From: Planobispora longispora | GTDB lineage: Bacteria > Actinomycetota > Actinomycetes > Streptosporangiales > Streptosporangiaceae | NCBI RefSeq assembly: GCF_016863135.1 | Contig: NZ_BOOH01000029.1 | Coordinates: 1-64,000, forward strand | Direction: 5' to 3' | Length of the DNA stretch: 64,000 nucleotides | Part shown: in pieces, positions 7,663 to 17,490 of the stretch | How the letters are laid out: each line of letters starts with the position of its first letter | Position numbering within the stretch: position 1 is the first letter of the stretch | The notes under the pieces: model-generated | Seen by the model: only the letters and a program-made list of their open reading frames with translations | Database searches by the model: none | Told to the model about the DNA's origin: nothing | Translations under genes and position numbers: made by a program

Positions 7663-9298
7663 CGGTGTCTCCTCGGGGAAGGGTCCAGCGGAACGTTGTC
7701 CCGCTTTTCGCTTGCTTGTCGATATTTATATCTGCATGATGGTCAATGTCTGAATTGTAGCTATTGTCGGAATTAGTGGTATCCACCCAGATCTGTCCGT
7801 CGTGGTAGTCGACGATCTTCTTGCACAGCGCCAGCCCGATGCCGGTGCCCGGATAGACGTCCCGGCCGTGGAGCCGCTGGAAGATCAGGAAGATCCGGTC
7901 GGTGTACTTGCTCTCGATGCCGATTCCATTGTCCGTGCAGGAGAACTCCCACATGTCCCCCGCCGGGCGCACCCCGATGTGGACGACGGGCGCCTGCCGG
8001 GAACGGAACTTCACCGCGTTGCCGACGAGGTTCTGGAAGAGCTGGGTGAGCTGCTGGCGGTTGCCGTACACCGTGGGCATCTCGTCGAAGGTCACCGTCG
8101 CCCCGGCCTCCTCGATCGGGGCGGCCAGATTGTCCAGCGCCTCCTTCAGCGGCTCGGCGCTGTCGATCGAGGAGCGCTCGCCGCCGAGCCTGCCCACCCG
8201 GGAGAAGTCGAGCAGGTCGCTGATGAGCGACTGCATGCGCTTGGCGCCGTCCACCGCGAACGCGATGTACTGCCGGGCCCGGTCGTCGAGCTGGTCGGCG
8301 TAGCGCTGCTCCAGCATCTGGGTGAAGCTGGCGACCTTGCGCAGCGGCTCCTGCAGGTCGTGGCTGGCCACATAGGCGAACTGCTCCAGCTCCCCGTTCG
8401 ACCGGCGCAGCTCCGCCGCCTGGTCCTCCAGCTTGGCCTGCGCGTCGCTGGCCCGGCGCCACTCGCTGAGGATGCGGCGCCGCATGGCGTCCACGTGACC
8501 GGCGAGCTCGGCGAGCTCGGCCGGGCGCTCGACGTTGAGCCGGTGGTCGAAGTCGCCCTGGGCGACCGCGCGCACCTGCCCGGTCAGCTCGGCCACCGGC
8601 CGCAGCACGGCGTAGCGGACGATGACGATGAAGCCGGCGAAGGCCAGGACCATCACCGCGGCCACCCCGCCGAGAGCGACGTAGACCGACTGCCAGGACT
8701 CCTGCAGCCGCTCGCCCGCGGCGGCGTGCGCCCGGGTCAGACGGTCCTCCAGCGCCGTCAGCGCGGCGCGGATCGCGGTGTAGTGCTCAGCGCCGGCCTG
8801 CGCGTCCCGCGTGAGGATCTCCTCCGCCCTGCGCGGCGGGACGGCGGTCGTGACGACGTCGCCGTACTCGCTCCGCCAGGCCGCCGCGGCGGCGCCGATC
8901 GCGTCGAGCTCGGAACGGACGGGGTCCGGGTCGGGGAGGCCGGGCAGCAGGCGGTCGATGGCGGCCAGGGCGGCCCTCTCCTTCTCGATCGCGGCCCGGT
9001 AGTCCTCGAGGTGCTGCGCCTCACGGGTCCTGCCGTACGCGCGCACCGCGCTCTCCTGCGTGGCCAGCGCCCCGGACAGCTCCAGGGTGCGCAGGGCCGC
9101 GGGGTCGATGACGTCGACGACGACCGACCTGGCATCGCGGGCCGCGCCGATCGCGCCGACCGTGAGCACGGCGGCGATCGCGAACACCAGCGCCACGGCC
9201 GAGCCCGCGAGCAGGAACCACCGTCCCACCGGCAGCCTGCCGAAGCCCTCCGCCGGCGGCGGCGCGGGGAGGGGACGCAGTCGCATACGGCTGTTCAT
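7655..9298 (-). CDS. Membrane sensor histidine kinase (CHASE3-like/HAMP/HisKA/HATPase)
   Basis: Two membrane helices (about residues 28-52 and 205-232) bracket a helical extracellular region of the CHASE3 type. A HAMP domain, a coiled-coil and the HisKA H-box YVASHDLQEPLRKV (phospho-acceptor His313) follow. The ATPase domain has QNLVGNAVKF, CTDNGIGIE and GTGIGLALCKKIV. An Asn/Asp/Ser-rich insertion sits between IWVDTT and the terminal SGTTFRWTLPRG strand. Its DNA (about 7702-7785) is strikingly AT-rich against the surrounding gene. The start is ATG 9298 with AGGGA nine bases upstream. It overlaps the receiver gene and lies 95 bases after the phosphatase gene, giving a three-gene signalling unit. 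The signal sensed is unknown. Confidence 0.93.
   Translation of the reverse strand: MNSRMRLRPLPAPPPAEGFGRLPVGRWFLLAGSAVALVFAIAAVLTVGAIGAARDARSVVVDVIDPAALRTLELSGALATQESAVRAYGRTREAQHLEDYRAAIEKERAALAAIDRLLPGLPDPDPVRSELDAIGAAAAAWRSEYGDVVTTAVPPRRAEEILTRDAQAGAEHYTAIRAALTALEDRLTRAHAAAGERLQESWQSVYVALGGVAAVMVLAFAGFIVIVRYAVLRPVAELTGQVRAVAQGDFDHRLNVERPAELAELAGHVDAMRRRILSEWRRASDAQAKLEDQAAELRRSNGELEQFAYVASHDLQEPLRKVASFTQMLEQRYADQLDDRARQYIAFAVDGAKRMQSLISDLLDFSRVGRLGGERSSIDSAEPLKEALDNLAAPIEEAGATVTFDEMPTVYGNRQQLTQLFQNLVGNAVKFRSRQAPVVHIGVRPAGDMWEFSCTDNGIGIESKYTDRIFLIFQRLHGRDVYPGTGIGLALCKKIVDYHDGQIWVDTTNSDNSYNSDIDHHADINIDKQAKSGTTFRWTLPRGDTDE
7702..7785. other. AT-rich insertion within the kinase ATPase domain
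   Basis: About 85 bases of roughly 40 percent GC interrupt a gene otherwise above 65 percent. They encode NSDNSYNSDIDHHADINIDK-type residues with codons (aat, ata, gat, cat) avoided elsewhere in the window. The reading frame is kept. Confidence 0.75.
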
Positions 9299-9393
9299 CG
9301 TCCGGAATCCCTTATCGTCCGGGGTTCTTCACCGGTTCGAGCTCTTCACCGGCCGGAGCCCGGCAGCGCCGCGGCCCGCCGTCGTCGGTCCTC

Positions 9394-10548
9394 TCACCGC
9401 CCGCCGCCCCGCGAGATGTGGACCGCGGCCAGGTCGTCGTTGAGCGGGTCCTCGTTCAGCTCGATGACCCGCTCGATGAGCCGGTCGAGGTCGATGCCGC
9501 CCTGCTCGCGGACCAGCCGCTCCAGGCCCTCGGTGCCGAGCAGGTCGGGGCCTCCGCCGATGGTGGCCTCGATCAGGCCGTCGGTGTAGAGCAGGACGGA
9601 CCACTCGTCGCCGAGCGGCACGTCGATGGGGGACCACTCGACGCCCTGGAAGATGCCCAGGGGCGGGCCGGACGGCGTCCCCTGCGTCACCTCGACCGCG
9701 CCGTCGCGGATCAGCAGGGGCGGCGGATGGCCGACGACGTGCATGCGGGCGTTCCGCAGTCCCGGCTCCACGGTCATCGTGCAGAGCGTGGTGAAGATCT
9801 CCGAGGACTTGCGCTCGACACGGAGCACCGAGTCGAGCGTGCGCAGCACGTCGTTGCCGGTGTGCCCGGCCAGCACGAGGGTCCGCCAGGCGATCCGCAG
9901 CGCCACTCCCAGCGCCGCCTCGTCCGGGCCGTGCCCGCAGACGTCGCCGACCACCACGTGCACGGCGCCGTCGGCGCTCTGCACGGTGTCCCAGAAGTCG
10001 CCGGCCAGGAGCGTGCGCTGGCGGCCGGGCAGGTAGCGGGCCTCGTGGTGGAGCACCCCCGCCTCCAGCAGGGGGACGGGGAGCAGCCCGCGCTCCAGGC
10101 GGGAGTTCTCCTTCGTCGTCAGCTCGACCTCGACCAGCTTGCGCTGGGCGAGGTCGGCGCGCTTGCGCTCCATGGCGTAGCGGACCGCGCGGATCAGGAG
10201 CCGGGCGTCGATGTCCTGCTTCACCAGGAAGTCCTGCGCCCCGGCGGAGACCGCCTCGACACCCACGTGCGAGTCGTTCAGACCGGTCAGCACGAGCACG
10301 GCCGCGTGCGGCGCCATCGCCAGGACCTGCTCCAGGGCCTCCAGCCCGGACGCGTCGGGGAGCGAGAGGTCCACGAGCACGCATCTGACCTCATCGGTCA
10401 GGCGGACCCGGGCTTCGGCGAGGCTGCGCACCCAAGTGATCTTCGGAGGGTTCTCCGCCTCCGAGAGAAGCTCTTCCACCAGGAAGGCGTCGCCCGAGTC
10501 GTCCTCGATGAGGAGAAGCGTGAGTGTTTCGTTGGGCGGAGCGGTCAC
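9394..10548 (-). CDS. Receiver-PP2C (SpoIIE-type) phosphatase
   Basis: The N-terminal receiver domain (residues 1-125) has LLIEDDSGD, acceptor Asp60 (LVDLSLPDASG) and a DFLVKQD lysine. A short coiled linker leads to a PP2C/SpoIIE domain with metal-binding acidic motifs GDFWD, GDVCGHGPDEA, LYTDGLIEA and a final DDLAAVHI. Such proteins dephosphorylate anti-sigma-factor antagonists or similar targets in partner-switching stress pathways. No anti-sigma or antagonist gene is in the window, so the target lies elsewhere. The start is GTG 10548 with AGG close upstream. With the kinase and lone receiver downstream it likely forms one signalling cassette. Confidence 0.92.
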   Translation of the reverse strand: MTAPPNETLTLLLIEDDSGDAFLVEELLSEAENPPKITWVRSLAEARVRLTDEVRCVLVDLSLPDASGLEALEQVLAMAPHAAVLVLTGLNDSHVGVEAVSAGAQDFLVKQDIDARLLIRAVRYAMERKRADLAQRKLVEVELTTKENSRLERGLLPVPLLEAGVLHHEARYLPGRQRTLLAGDFWDTVQSADGAVHVVVGDVCGHGPDEAALGVALRIAWRTLVLAGHTGNDVLRTLDSVLRVERKSSEIFTTLCTMTVEPGLRNARMHVVGHPPPLLIRDGAVEVTQGTPSGPPLGIFQGVEWSPIDVPLGDEWSVLLYTDGLIEATIGGGPDLLGTEGLERLVREQGGIDLDRLIERVIELNEDPLNDDLAAVHISRGGGR

Positions 10549-10651
10549 TACGCCTCTTCGTCTGTTCGAGGGGACACATGTTCGACCCTACGAAGGATAA
10601 CGGGCCGTCTCCTCGAACGAGGCCCATGTGATCGATTCCTGACCTAAGGGC

Positions 10652-11593
10652 CTATCGCCCAGGTCCGCCCGGGAGCAGCTCGACGCCCTCGGGAAGGCTA
10701 CCGTCATGGGCGGCCTCGGCGAGGAAGAACAGCAAAGTGGCGCGGAACGCCTGCGCGGCACGGGTGGGCTCGACGTCCTTGCGATGGGCGAGGGCGATCG
10801 TGCGGCGCAGGCCCGGCGGGGCCAGCGGGGTCCCGGTCAGGCCGGGCCGGCCGTCCAGCACCATGGACGGGACCAGCGCGACGCCCAGTCCCGCCTCCAC
10901 GAAGCGGAGCACCGCGTCCATCTCGCCGCCCTCCACGGCGAACCGCGGCTCGAACCCGGCCTGGCGGCACGCGCCGAGGGTGGCCTCCCGCAGGTCGTAG
11001 CCGCGCCGGAACATCACCATCGGCTGCCCGCGCAGATCCTGGATGCGCAGGTACGGCCTGCGCGGCCGTGAGGACGACGGGGAGACGACGACCAGGTTCT
11101 CCCGGAGGATCTCCTCGGTGACCAGGGCCGGGTCGTCGCTCTGCAGCGGCATGATGATCAGGGCGAGGTCGAGCTGGCCGCGGGCCAGGGCCCGGACCAG
11201 GTCGCGGGAGCCGCCCTCCTCCACCAGCAGCTCGATGCCGGGGTAGGCGCGGTGGAACCTGGCCAGCGCGTCGGCCATCAGCCCGGCGCAGAGCGAGGGC
11301 GTGGCGCCCAGCCGTACCCGCCCCCGGCGGAGCCCGGCCAGTTCGGCGACCTCCCGCCGGGCGGTGTCGGCGTCGGCGAGCATGCGGCGGGCCAGCGGGA
11401 GCAGGGCCTCCCCGGCGGGGGTGAGAGTGACGTTTCCCCGGGCACGGCTGAACAGCGGCGCGCCGAGGTCGGCCTCCAGCGCCTTGATCTGCTTGCTCAG
11501 CGACGGCTGGGCGACGCGCATCCGCTCGGCGGCCTGGGTGAAGTGCCGGGCCTCGGCGACAGCCACGAAGTAGGCCAGTTGCTGGAGCTGCAC
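10652..11593 (-). CDS. LysR-family regulator next to the second sdh operon
   Basis: Residues 1-65 form the typical LysR winged helix (QLAYFVAVAEARHFTQAAE, RVAQPSLSKQIKALE), followed by the two-lobed effector domain (LGATPSLCAGLMADALARFH and onward). Length, 313 residues, is standard. It is divergent from the b558-type sdhC across a 315-bp gap, an arrangement suggesting that it controls that operon and itself. Its GTG 11593 start has AGGGA three bases upstream and a TACGCT box (minus strand, 11607-11602) eight bases upstream, so initiation may be leaderless. A LysR-like T-N11-A dyad lies at 11835-11849. Confidence 0.93.
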   Translation of the reverse strand: MQLQQLAYFVAVAEARHFTQAAERMRVAQPSLSKQIKALEADLGAPLFSRARGNVTLTPAGEALLPLARRMLADADTARREVAELAGLRRGRVRLGATPSLCAGLMADALARFHRAYPGIELLVEEGGSRDLVRALARGQLDLALIIMPLQSDDPALVTEEILRENLVVVSPSSSRPRRPYLRIQDLRGQPMVMFRRGYDLREATLGACRQAGFEPRFAVEGGEMDAVLRFVEAGLGVALVPSMVLDGRPGLTGTPLAPPGLRRTIALAHRKDVEPTRAAQAFRATLLFFLAEAAHDGSLPEGVELLPGGPGR

Positions 11594-11908
11594 GTTTCCC
11601 TAGCGTACGGCCGCCCCGGTCCTCGGCTCCGCCCGCCCCGCCACCCCCGACCCGTGAGGAGGCGCCGGTGCACTGGACTGAGGAGGGCGAGGGAGCGTAG
11701 CGACGGAGCACGACGAGGGAAGGCGCCGGTTACCAGCCTCCGAGCCGCGATGCGCAGCATCGCCATGAACACTGTGAGGTTTCTCGCATTTAGGCCCCTG
11801 ACCATAGGTTGTAAGCCCCGCGTAAACAGAGTGGATAGCCGGAGGCTATGGAAACCACATCTGTGATGACTTGGACGGGACTAAAGTCCTTTTCCTACGG
11901 TCACGGAC
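11594..11908. promoter_or_regulatory. LysR/sdhC intergenic region with operator and promoter
   Basis: No gene lies here. ATAGCC-gga-GGCTAT at 11835-11849 is a perfect dyad with the LysR T-N11-A form. A separate perfect hairpin (gcgatgc-gca-gcatcgc) lies at 11747-11763. For sdhC, TTGGAC (11871-11876) and TACGGT (11896-11901) are plausible -35 and -10 boxes with a 19-bp spacer that contains the palindrome ggactaaagtcc (11878-11889). TACGGT ends seven bases before the GTG start. Confidence 0.55.
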
Positions 11909-12693
11909 GTGACTGCCATGATTGAGCGCGGAAGTTCCACCGCGCCGGTTAACCCCCCAGCGGGAACTCCCGCCACGCCAGTGAAGCCTCGGACTCCCCC
12001 GGCTGCGACGCCCAGGCGGCGTGGAGGGTTCCTCGGTTCCTCCAACGGGAGGAAGGCCGTGATGGCCGTCACGGGCGCCGTCCTGGTGCTGTTCCTCGTG
12101 GGCCACATGACCGGCAACCTCAAGGCGTTCTTCGGCGCGGACTCGTTCAACGAGTACGCGAACTTCCTGCGCACCATGGGCGAGCCGCTCCTGCCGTACC
12201 GGGTCGCGCTCACCATCGTGGAAGTCGTGCTGGGTGTCTCGATCGTCCTGCACATGTGGTCGGCGATCTCGCTGGCCCGCCGGGCGGGCAAGGCCCGTCC
12301 GGTCAAGTACGCGGCCAGGCGCAAGGCCCAGGCGGGCGGCTATGCCGTCCACACCATGCGCTACGGCGGCGTCGTCATCCTGCTGTTCGTGATCTACCAC
12401 CTGCTCGACCTGACCTTCGGCACGGTCAACCCGGCCGGCTGGGACGGCACGCCGTACGAGCGGCTGGTGGCGAGCTTCGCCCCCGAGCGCTGGTGGGTCA
12501 CCGCCTTCTACGCGGTGGCCGTCCTCATGGTCGGCCTGCACCTGCGCCACGGCCTGTGGAGCGCGTTCCAGACCCTCGGCCTGGCGAGCGGCCGCAGCTA
12601 CCGTCCGCTGAAGCTGGCCGCCGCCGCGATCTCCGCGGTGCTGGTCCTCGGCTTCCTCACGGTCCCCGTCGCGGTCATGATCGGAGCGATCAA

Positions 12694-12697
<4 letters not shown>
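11909..12697 (+). CDS. sdhC: Succinate dehydrogenase cytochrome b558 subunit
   Basis: After a Pro/Ala/Thr-rich cytoplasmic leader the 262-residue protein shows five hydrophobic helices: [73 protein letters not shown] and [18 protein letters not shown]. Histidines GHMTGN, LHMWS, YHLLD and LHLRHG are at the usual positions for two b-type hemes. This is the single-anchor b558 family known from Bacillus and many actinobacteria. The GTG 11909 start is chosen because TACGGT lies seven bases upstream (leaderless); ATG 11918 is the alternative. Its stop overlaps the flavoprotein start by four bases. Confidence 0.95.
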
Positions 12698-14690
<1,993 letters not shown>

Positions 14691-14694
<4 letters not shown>

Positions 14695-15449
14695 GCGAGC
14701 GAGCCAAGGGTATGAACCTCACTCTCAAGGTCTGGCGCCAGAACGGCCCGCAGGACAAGGGCCGTATGGTCACCTACCGGGTCGAGGACGTGTCGCCGGA
14801 CATGTCCTTCCTGGAGATGCTGGACGTGCTCAACGAGCGGCTCATCCTGGAGGGCGACGACCCGATCGCCTTCGACCACGACTGCCGCGAGGGCATCTGC
14901 GGCATGTGCGGCATGGTCATCAACGGTGTCGCCCACGGCGAGCAGGTGGCCACCACCACCTGCCAGCTGCACATGCGGCACTTCGAGGACAACGCGGTCA
15001 TCACCATCGAGCCGTGGCGCGCCGCGCCGTTCCCGGTGGTGAAGGACCTGGTCGTGGACCGCTCGTCGTTCGACCGGATCATCCAGGCGGGCGGCTTCAT
15101 CTCCGTCCCGGCCGGTTCGGCCCCGGACGCGCACAGCGTCCCGGTGAAGAAGGTCGACGCCGACGCGGCGTTCGACGCGGCCACCTGCATCGGCTGCGGC
15201 GCCTGCGTCGCCGCCTGCCCCAACGGTTCGGCCTCCCTCTTCACCGCCGCCAAGATCACCCACCTGTCCCTGCTCCCCCAGGGCCAGCCCGAGCGCGACT
15301 CCCGCGCCAAGGCCATGGTCGAGCAGATGGACGCCGAGGGCTTCGGCGGCTGCACCAACACCGGCGAGTGCACGGCGGTCTGCCCCAAGGGCATCCCGCT
15401 GGACACCATCGCCAGGATGAACCGCGACTACCTCAAGGCGTCGAAGTGA
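14691..15449 (+). CDS. sdhB: Succinate dehydrogenase iron-sulfur subunit (b558 type)
   Basis: GTG 14691 is chosen: GGAG lies six bases upstream and it overlaps the sdhA stop as GTGA; ATG 14712 is a less likely internal start with its AAGGG too close. The 252-residue protein has [15 protein letters not shown] for [2Fe-2S], then [15 protein letters not shown] and [16 protein letters not shown] for the other two clusters. It completes the sdhCAB operon. A long hairpin terminator follows at 15497. Together with the first operon the strain can make two distinct complexes II. Confidence 0.95.
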
Positions 15450-15496
15450 CCCGGAGGCCGTAGGGTCTTCCTGCCGGGGATCCTCCCCGGCGCCAG

Positions 15497-15540
15497 GCGC
15501 GGGCCGTACCTTCGTGGGGAGGTACGGCCCGCGCGTTTTC
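15497..15540 (+). terminator. Intrinsic terminator after sdhCAB
   Basis: A perfect 15-bp stem (15497-15511 with 15520-15534), an eight-base loop and a gTTTTc tail. It separates the plus-strand sdh operon from the convergent MerR gene. Confidence 0.9.
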
Positions 15541-15556
15541 CCGGGGGTTCGGCGGT

Positions 15557-16504
15557 TCAGGAGTGGGCGCGCAGGGCGGCGGCGAACCACTCGAAGGCGG
15601 CGGCGGCCGACGGGAACGGCGCGCAGCCGTTGAGGATGCCCATCAGCTGCCAGTAGCGCTCCACCCGCCGGTCGGTGAACGTCTCGATCTCCTCCGCCAG
15701 CCGGACGCGCTCCTCGGCCGGCGTGTCCGGGGCGATGATCCGCTCCAGGACCGCCCGGCCCTCGGCGCCGTCCGGGGCGACGCCCGCCTCCACGGCGCCC
15801 CCGGCGTGCTCCAGGATCGGCCCGGAGTCGTACGGCTGCCGCGGTTCCCCTCCCGCCTCCGCGCCCGCCACCGCCATCTGGCGCACCCGCTGCCGGAAGC
15901 CCTCGTCGGCCACCAGACCGGTGAGTTCCATCCAGGCGTCCACCTGCTCGGGGGCGGGTTCGTCGGGCAACTCGGCCGGGAGTCTCCGCATCGCCTGCGC
16001 GATGTGCGCTCCCGTCGCGCCGGGGTCGATCCCCTCGAAGGCGCGGTCGACGAAGTCGTCGATGAGGCGCTGCCGCTCCTGTGCGGACAGCCGGGCCATC
16101 TCGTGCATGAGTCTGATCTCCTCGGTCGTGCTTCCACGCTGGGCGATCGACCGCAACACCGCGCGGCGCAGCCGCAGGACGCGGATCTCCGCGTCCAGGG
16201 CGTCCGCGTGCGTCCTGGCGACATCGGTCACCGTGGCCTGCCCGGCCAGGACCCGCTGGACCGTGTCCAGGCCCAGCCCCAGCTCGCGCAGGGTCCGGAC
16301 CAGATCCAGGCGGGCCGCCGCCTCGGCCCCGTAGAGCCGGTGCCCACCGGCGGAACGGCGCGTCGGCGGCAGGAGGCCGCTGTCGGACCAGAAGCGGATC
16401 GTGCGCACCGACAGGCCGGTGCGGTCGGACAGCTGCCCGATGGTGAACAGCTCGGTGCGGTCGGACGGCCGTTCAGTGGTGAACGGCTCGGTGCGGTCGG
16501 TCAC
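15557..16504 (-). CDS. MerR-family transcriptional regulator
   Basis: The DNA-binding domain is FTIGQLSDRTGLSVRTIRFW with the wing GLLPPTRRSAGGHRLYG, then a coiled dimerisation helix. The long C-terminal domain, to residue 315, is of unknown ligand specificity. Unusually, the first 24 residues are two near-copies of a 12-residue unit (TDRTEPFTTERP, SDRTELFTIGQL), so the N-terminus looks extended by a 36-bp duplication. The start is GTG 16504, six bases after the -10 box, which implies a leaderless mRNA. A perfect 8-1-8 palindrome lies in the 19-bp spacer of its own promoter, the arrangement used by MerR proteins to regulate by DNA twisting. Confidence 0.92.
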   Translation of the reverse strand: MTDRTEPFTTERPSDRTELFTIGQLSDRTGLSVRTIRFWSDSGLLPPTRRSAGGHRLYGAEAAARLDLVRTLRELGLGLDTVQRVLAGQATVTDVARTHADALDAEIRVLRLRRAVLRSIAQRGSTTEEIRLMHEMARLSAQERQRLIDDFVDRAFEGIDPGATGAHIAQAMRRLPAELPDEPAPEQVDAWMELTGLVADEGFRQRVRQMAVAGAEAGGEPRQPYDSGPILEHAGGAVEAGVAPDGAEGRAVLERIIAPDTPAEERVRLAEEIETFTDRRVERYWQLMGILNGCAPFPSAAAAFEWFAAALRAHS

Positions 16505-16510
16505 GAGACG

Positions 16511-16541
16511 ATCCTCAATCCTCCAGTTACTGGAGGTTCAA
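16511..16541 (-). promoter_or_regulatory. MerR-type promoter with 19-bp spacer and palindrome
   Basis: On the minus strand TTGAAC (16541-16536) and GAGGAT (16516-16511) are separated by 19 bp. The palindrome cctccagt-t-actggagg (16520-16536) fills the spacer. GTG 16504 follows the -10 box by six bases. The 19-bp spacing is the hallmark of MerR-activated promoters, so autoregulation is likely. Confidence 0.75.
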
Positions 16542-16591
16542 ACTGTTTTCCGCCCGGTGGGGCTCTCCGCCGCACGGCCCGCTCGCCGGGG

Positions 16592-17152
16592 TCAGGCCAT
16601 CTCGGCGACGACCTCCTCGCGCAGGGTCTCCAGGTCCACGTCGGCCTGGGCCAGGATGCGGTGGGCCGGGCCCGGGCCGGCGCGCAGGACGCCCAGCAGG
16701 ATGTGGCCGTCGGAGATGTGGTTGTGCTTGAGGCTGATGGCCTCGCGCAGGGACAGCTCCAGGGCCTTCTTCGCCGGGCCGGTGAAGGCGACGTGCCGCC
16801 CGCTGACCAGGCGGCCCTGGCGGGTGCGCTGCGGGGGCCGGTCCAGGGAGCCGGGGCCGAAGGCGGCCTCGACCCGCTCCCGGATGGCCGACAGGTCGAT
16901 CCCGATCGCCTCCAGGGCGTCGGCGTCGAGCCGGTCGCCCGCGTGCGGCGGGATCATGTCGAACACGGCCCGGTAGGCCCGCTCGTGGTCCAGGCCGTGC
17001 CGGATCAGCACCCGGGCCGAGACGCTCTCGGGCTGGTCGAGCAGGCCGAGCACGATGTGCTCGTTCCCGACGAAGTGGTGGTTGAGCCTCCGGGCGTTCT
17101 CCTGGGCGAGCTTGACGGCCTGGCGGGCGTCCCGCGTGAACCGCTCGAACAT
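16592..17152 (-). CDS. Clp N-terminal domain protein (ClpC-like, no ATPase)
   Basis: The 186-residue protein has two Clp repeat motifs: FTRDARQAVKLAQENARRLN with GNEHIVLGLL near the N-terminus, and FTGPAKKALELSLREAISLK with DGHILLGVLR further on. This is the ClpA/ClpC N-domain that binds adaptors or substrates, without any AAA module, so it cannot unfold proteins itself. It may act as a substrate or adaptor decoy for ClpC. It follows the small HTH gene by two bases and must be co-transcribed with it. That pairing recurs in actinobacteria as I recall. Its targets are not known. Confidence 0.9.
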   Translation of the reverse strand: MFERFTRDARQAVKLAQENARRLNHHFVGNEHIVLGLLDQPESVSARVLIRHGLDHERAYRAVFDMIPPHAGDRLDADALEAIGIDLSAIRERVEAAFGPGSLDRPPQRTRQGRLVSGRHVAFTGPAKKALELSLREAISLKHNHISDGHILLGVLRAGPGPAHRILAQADVDLETLREEVVAEMA

Positions 17153-17154
17153 GA

Positions 17155-17388
17155 CTACTTCTCCCTCCTCAGGAGCCCCCGGCCCCCCGCGTACTTCTTG
17201 TGCACCGCCTGCCGGGAGACCTCCAGGCAGTAGGCGATCTCCTGCCAGGACCAGCCCTGCTCGCGCGCGTTCTCCACTTGAAGGGCCTCCAGGCGCTCGA
17301 CCAGCATCCGCAGGGCCCGCACGGCACGGAGGCCGACGGCGGGGTCGCGGCTGCCGGCGTCGGAGGCCAGCTGCGCCGTATCGCTCAT
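17155..17388 (-). CDS. Small helix-turn-helix regulator
   Basis: The 77-residue protein ends with a clear HTH: WSWQEIAYCLEVSRQAVHKKY, preceded by a helical dimerisation segment (VGLRAVRALRMLVERLEALQ). ATG 17388 lies six bases after TAAATT, so the mRNA is probably leaderless. Two identical dyads GTCAA-N6-TTGAC overlap its -10 and -35 boxes, strongly suggesting autorepression. It precedes the Clp N-domain gene by two bases. Confidence 0.88.
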   Translation of the reverse strand: MSDTAQLASDAGSRDPAVGLRAVRALRMLVERLEALQVENAREQGWSWQEIAYCLEVSRQAVHKKYAGGRGLLRREK

Positions 17389-17391
17389 GAT

Positions 17392-17434
17392 GTCAATTTA
17401 TGTTGACGGCGGCCGCCTGTCAACAATGGTTGAC
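17392..17434 (-). promoter_or_regulatory. Promoter with two GTCAA-N6-TTGAC operators
   Basis: Dyad 1 is 17392-17407 and dyad 2 is 17419-17434, centres 27 bp apart. On the minus strand TTGACA (17423-17418), a 17-bp spacer and TAAATT (17400-17395) form a near-consensus promoter whose two boxes lie inside the dyads. Transcription should begin at or next to the A of ATG 17388. Confidence 0.8.
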
Positions 17435-17490
17435 GAAGGCCGGAAAATGACTTGCTTGACCAGGGCGGACCTTGCCAGCCTGGAACGGTT

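Noticed and set aside
11866-11881. CRP-like TGTGA near the second sdhC promoter
   Set aside because: No TCACA half follows at six bases, unlike the two sites near operon 1.
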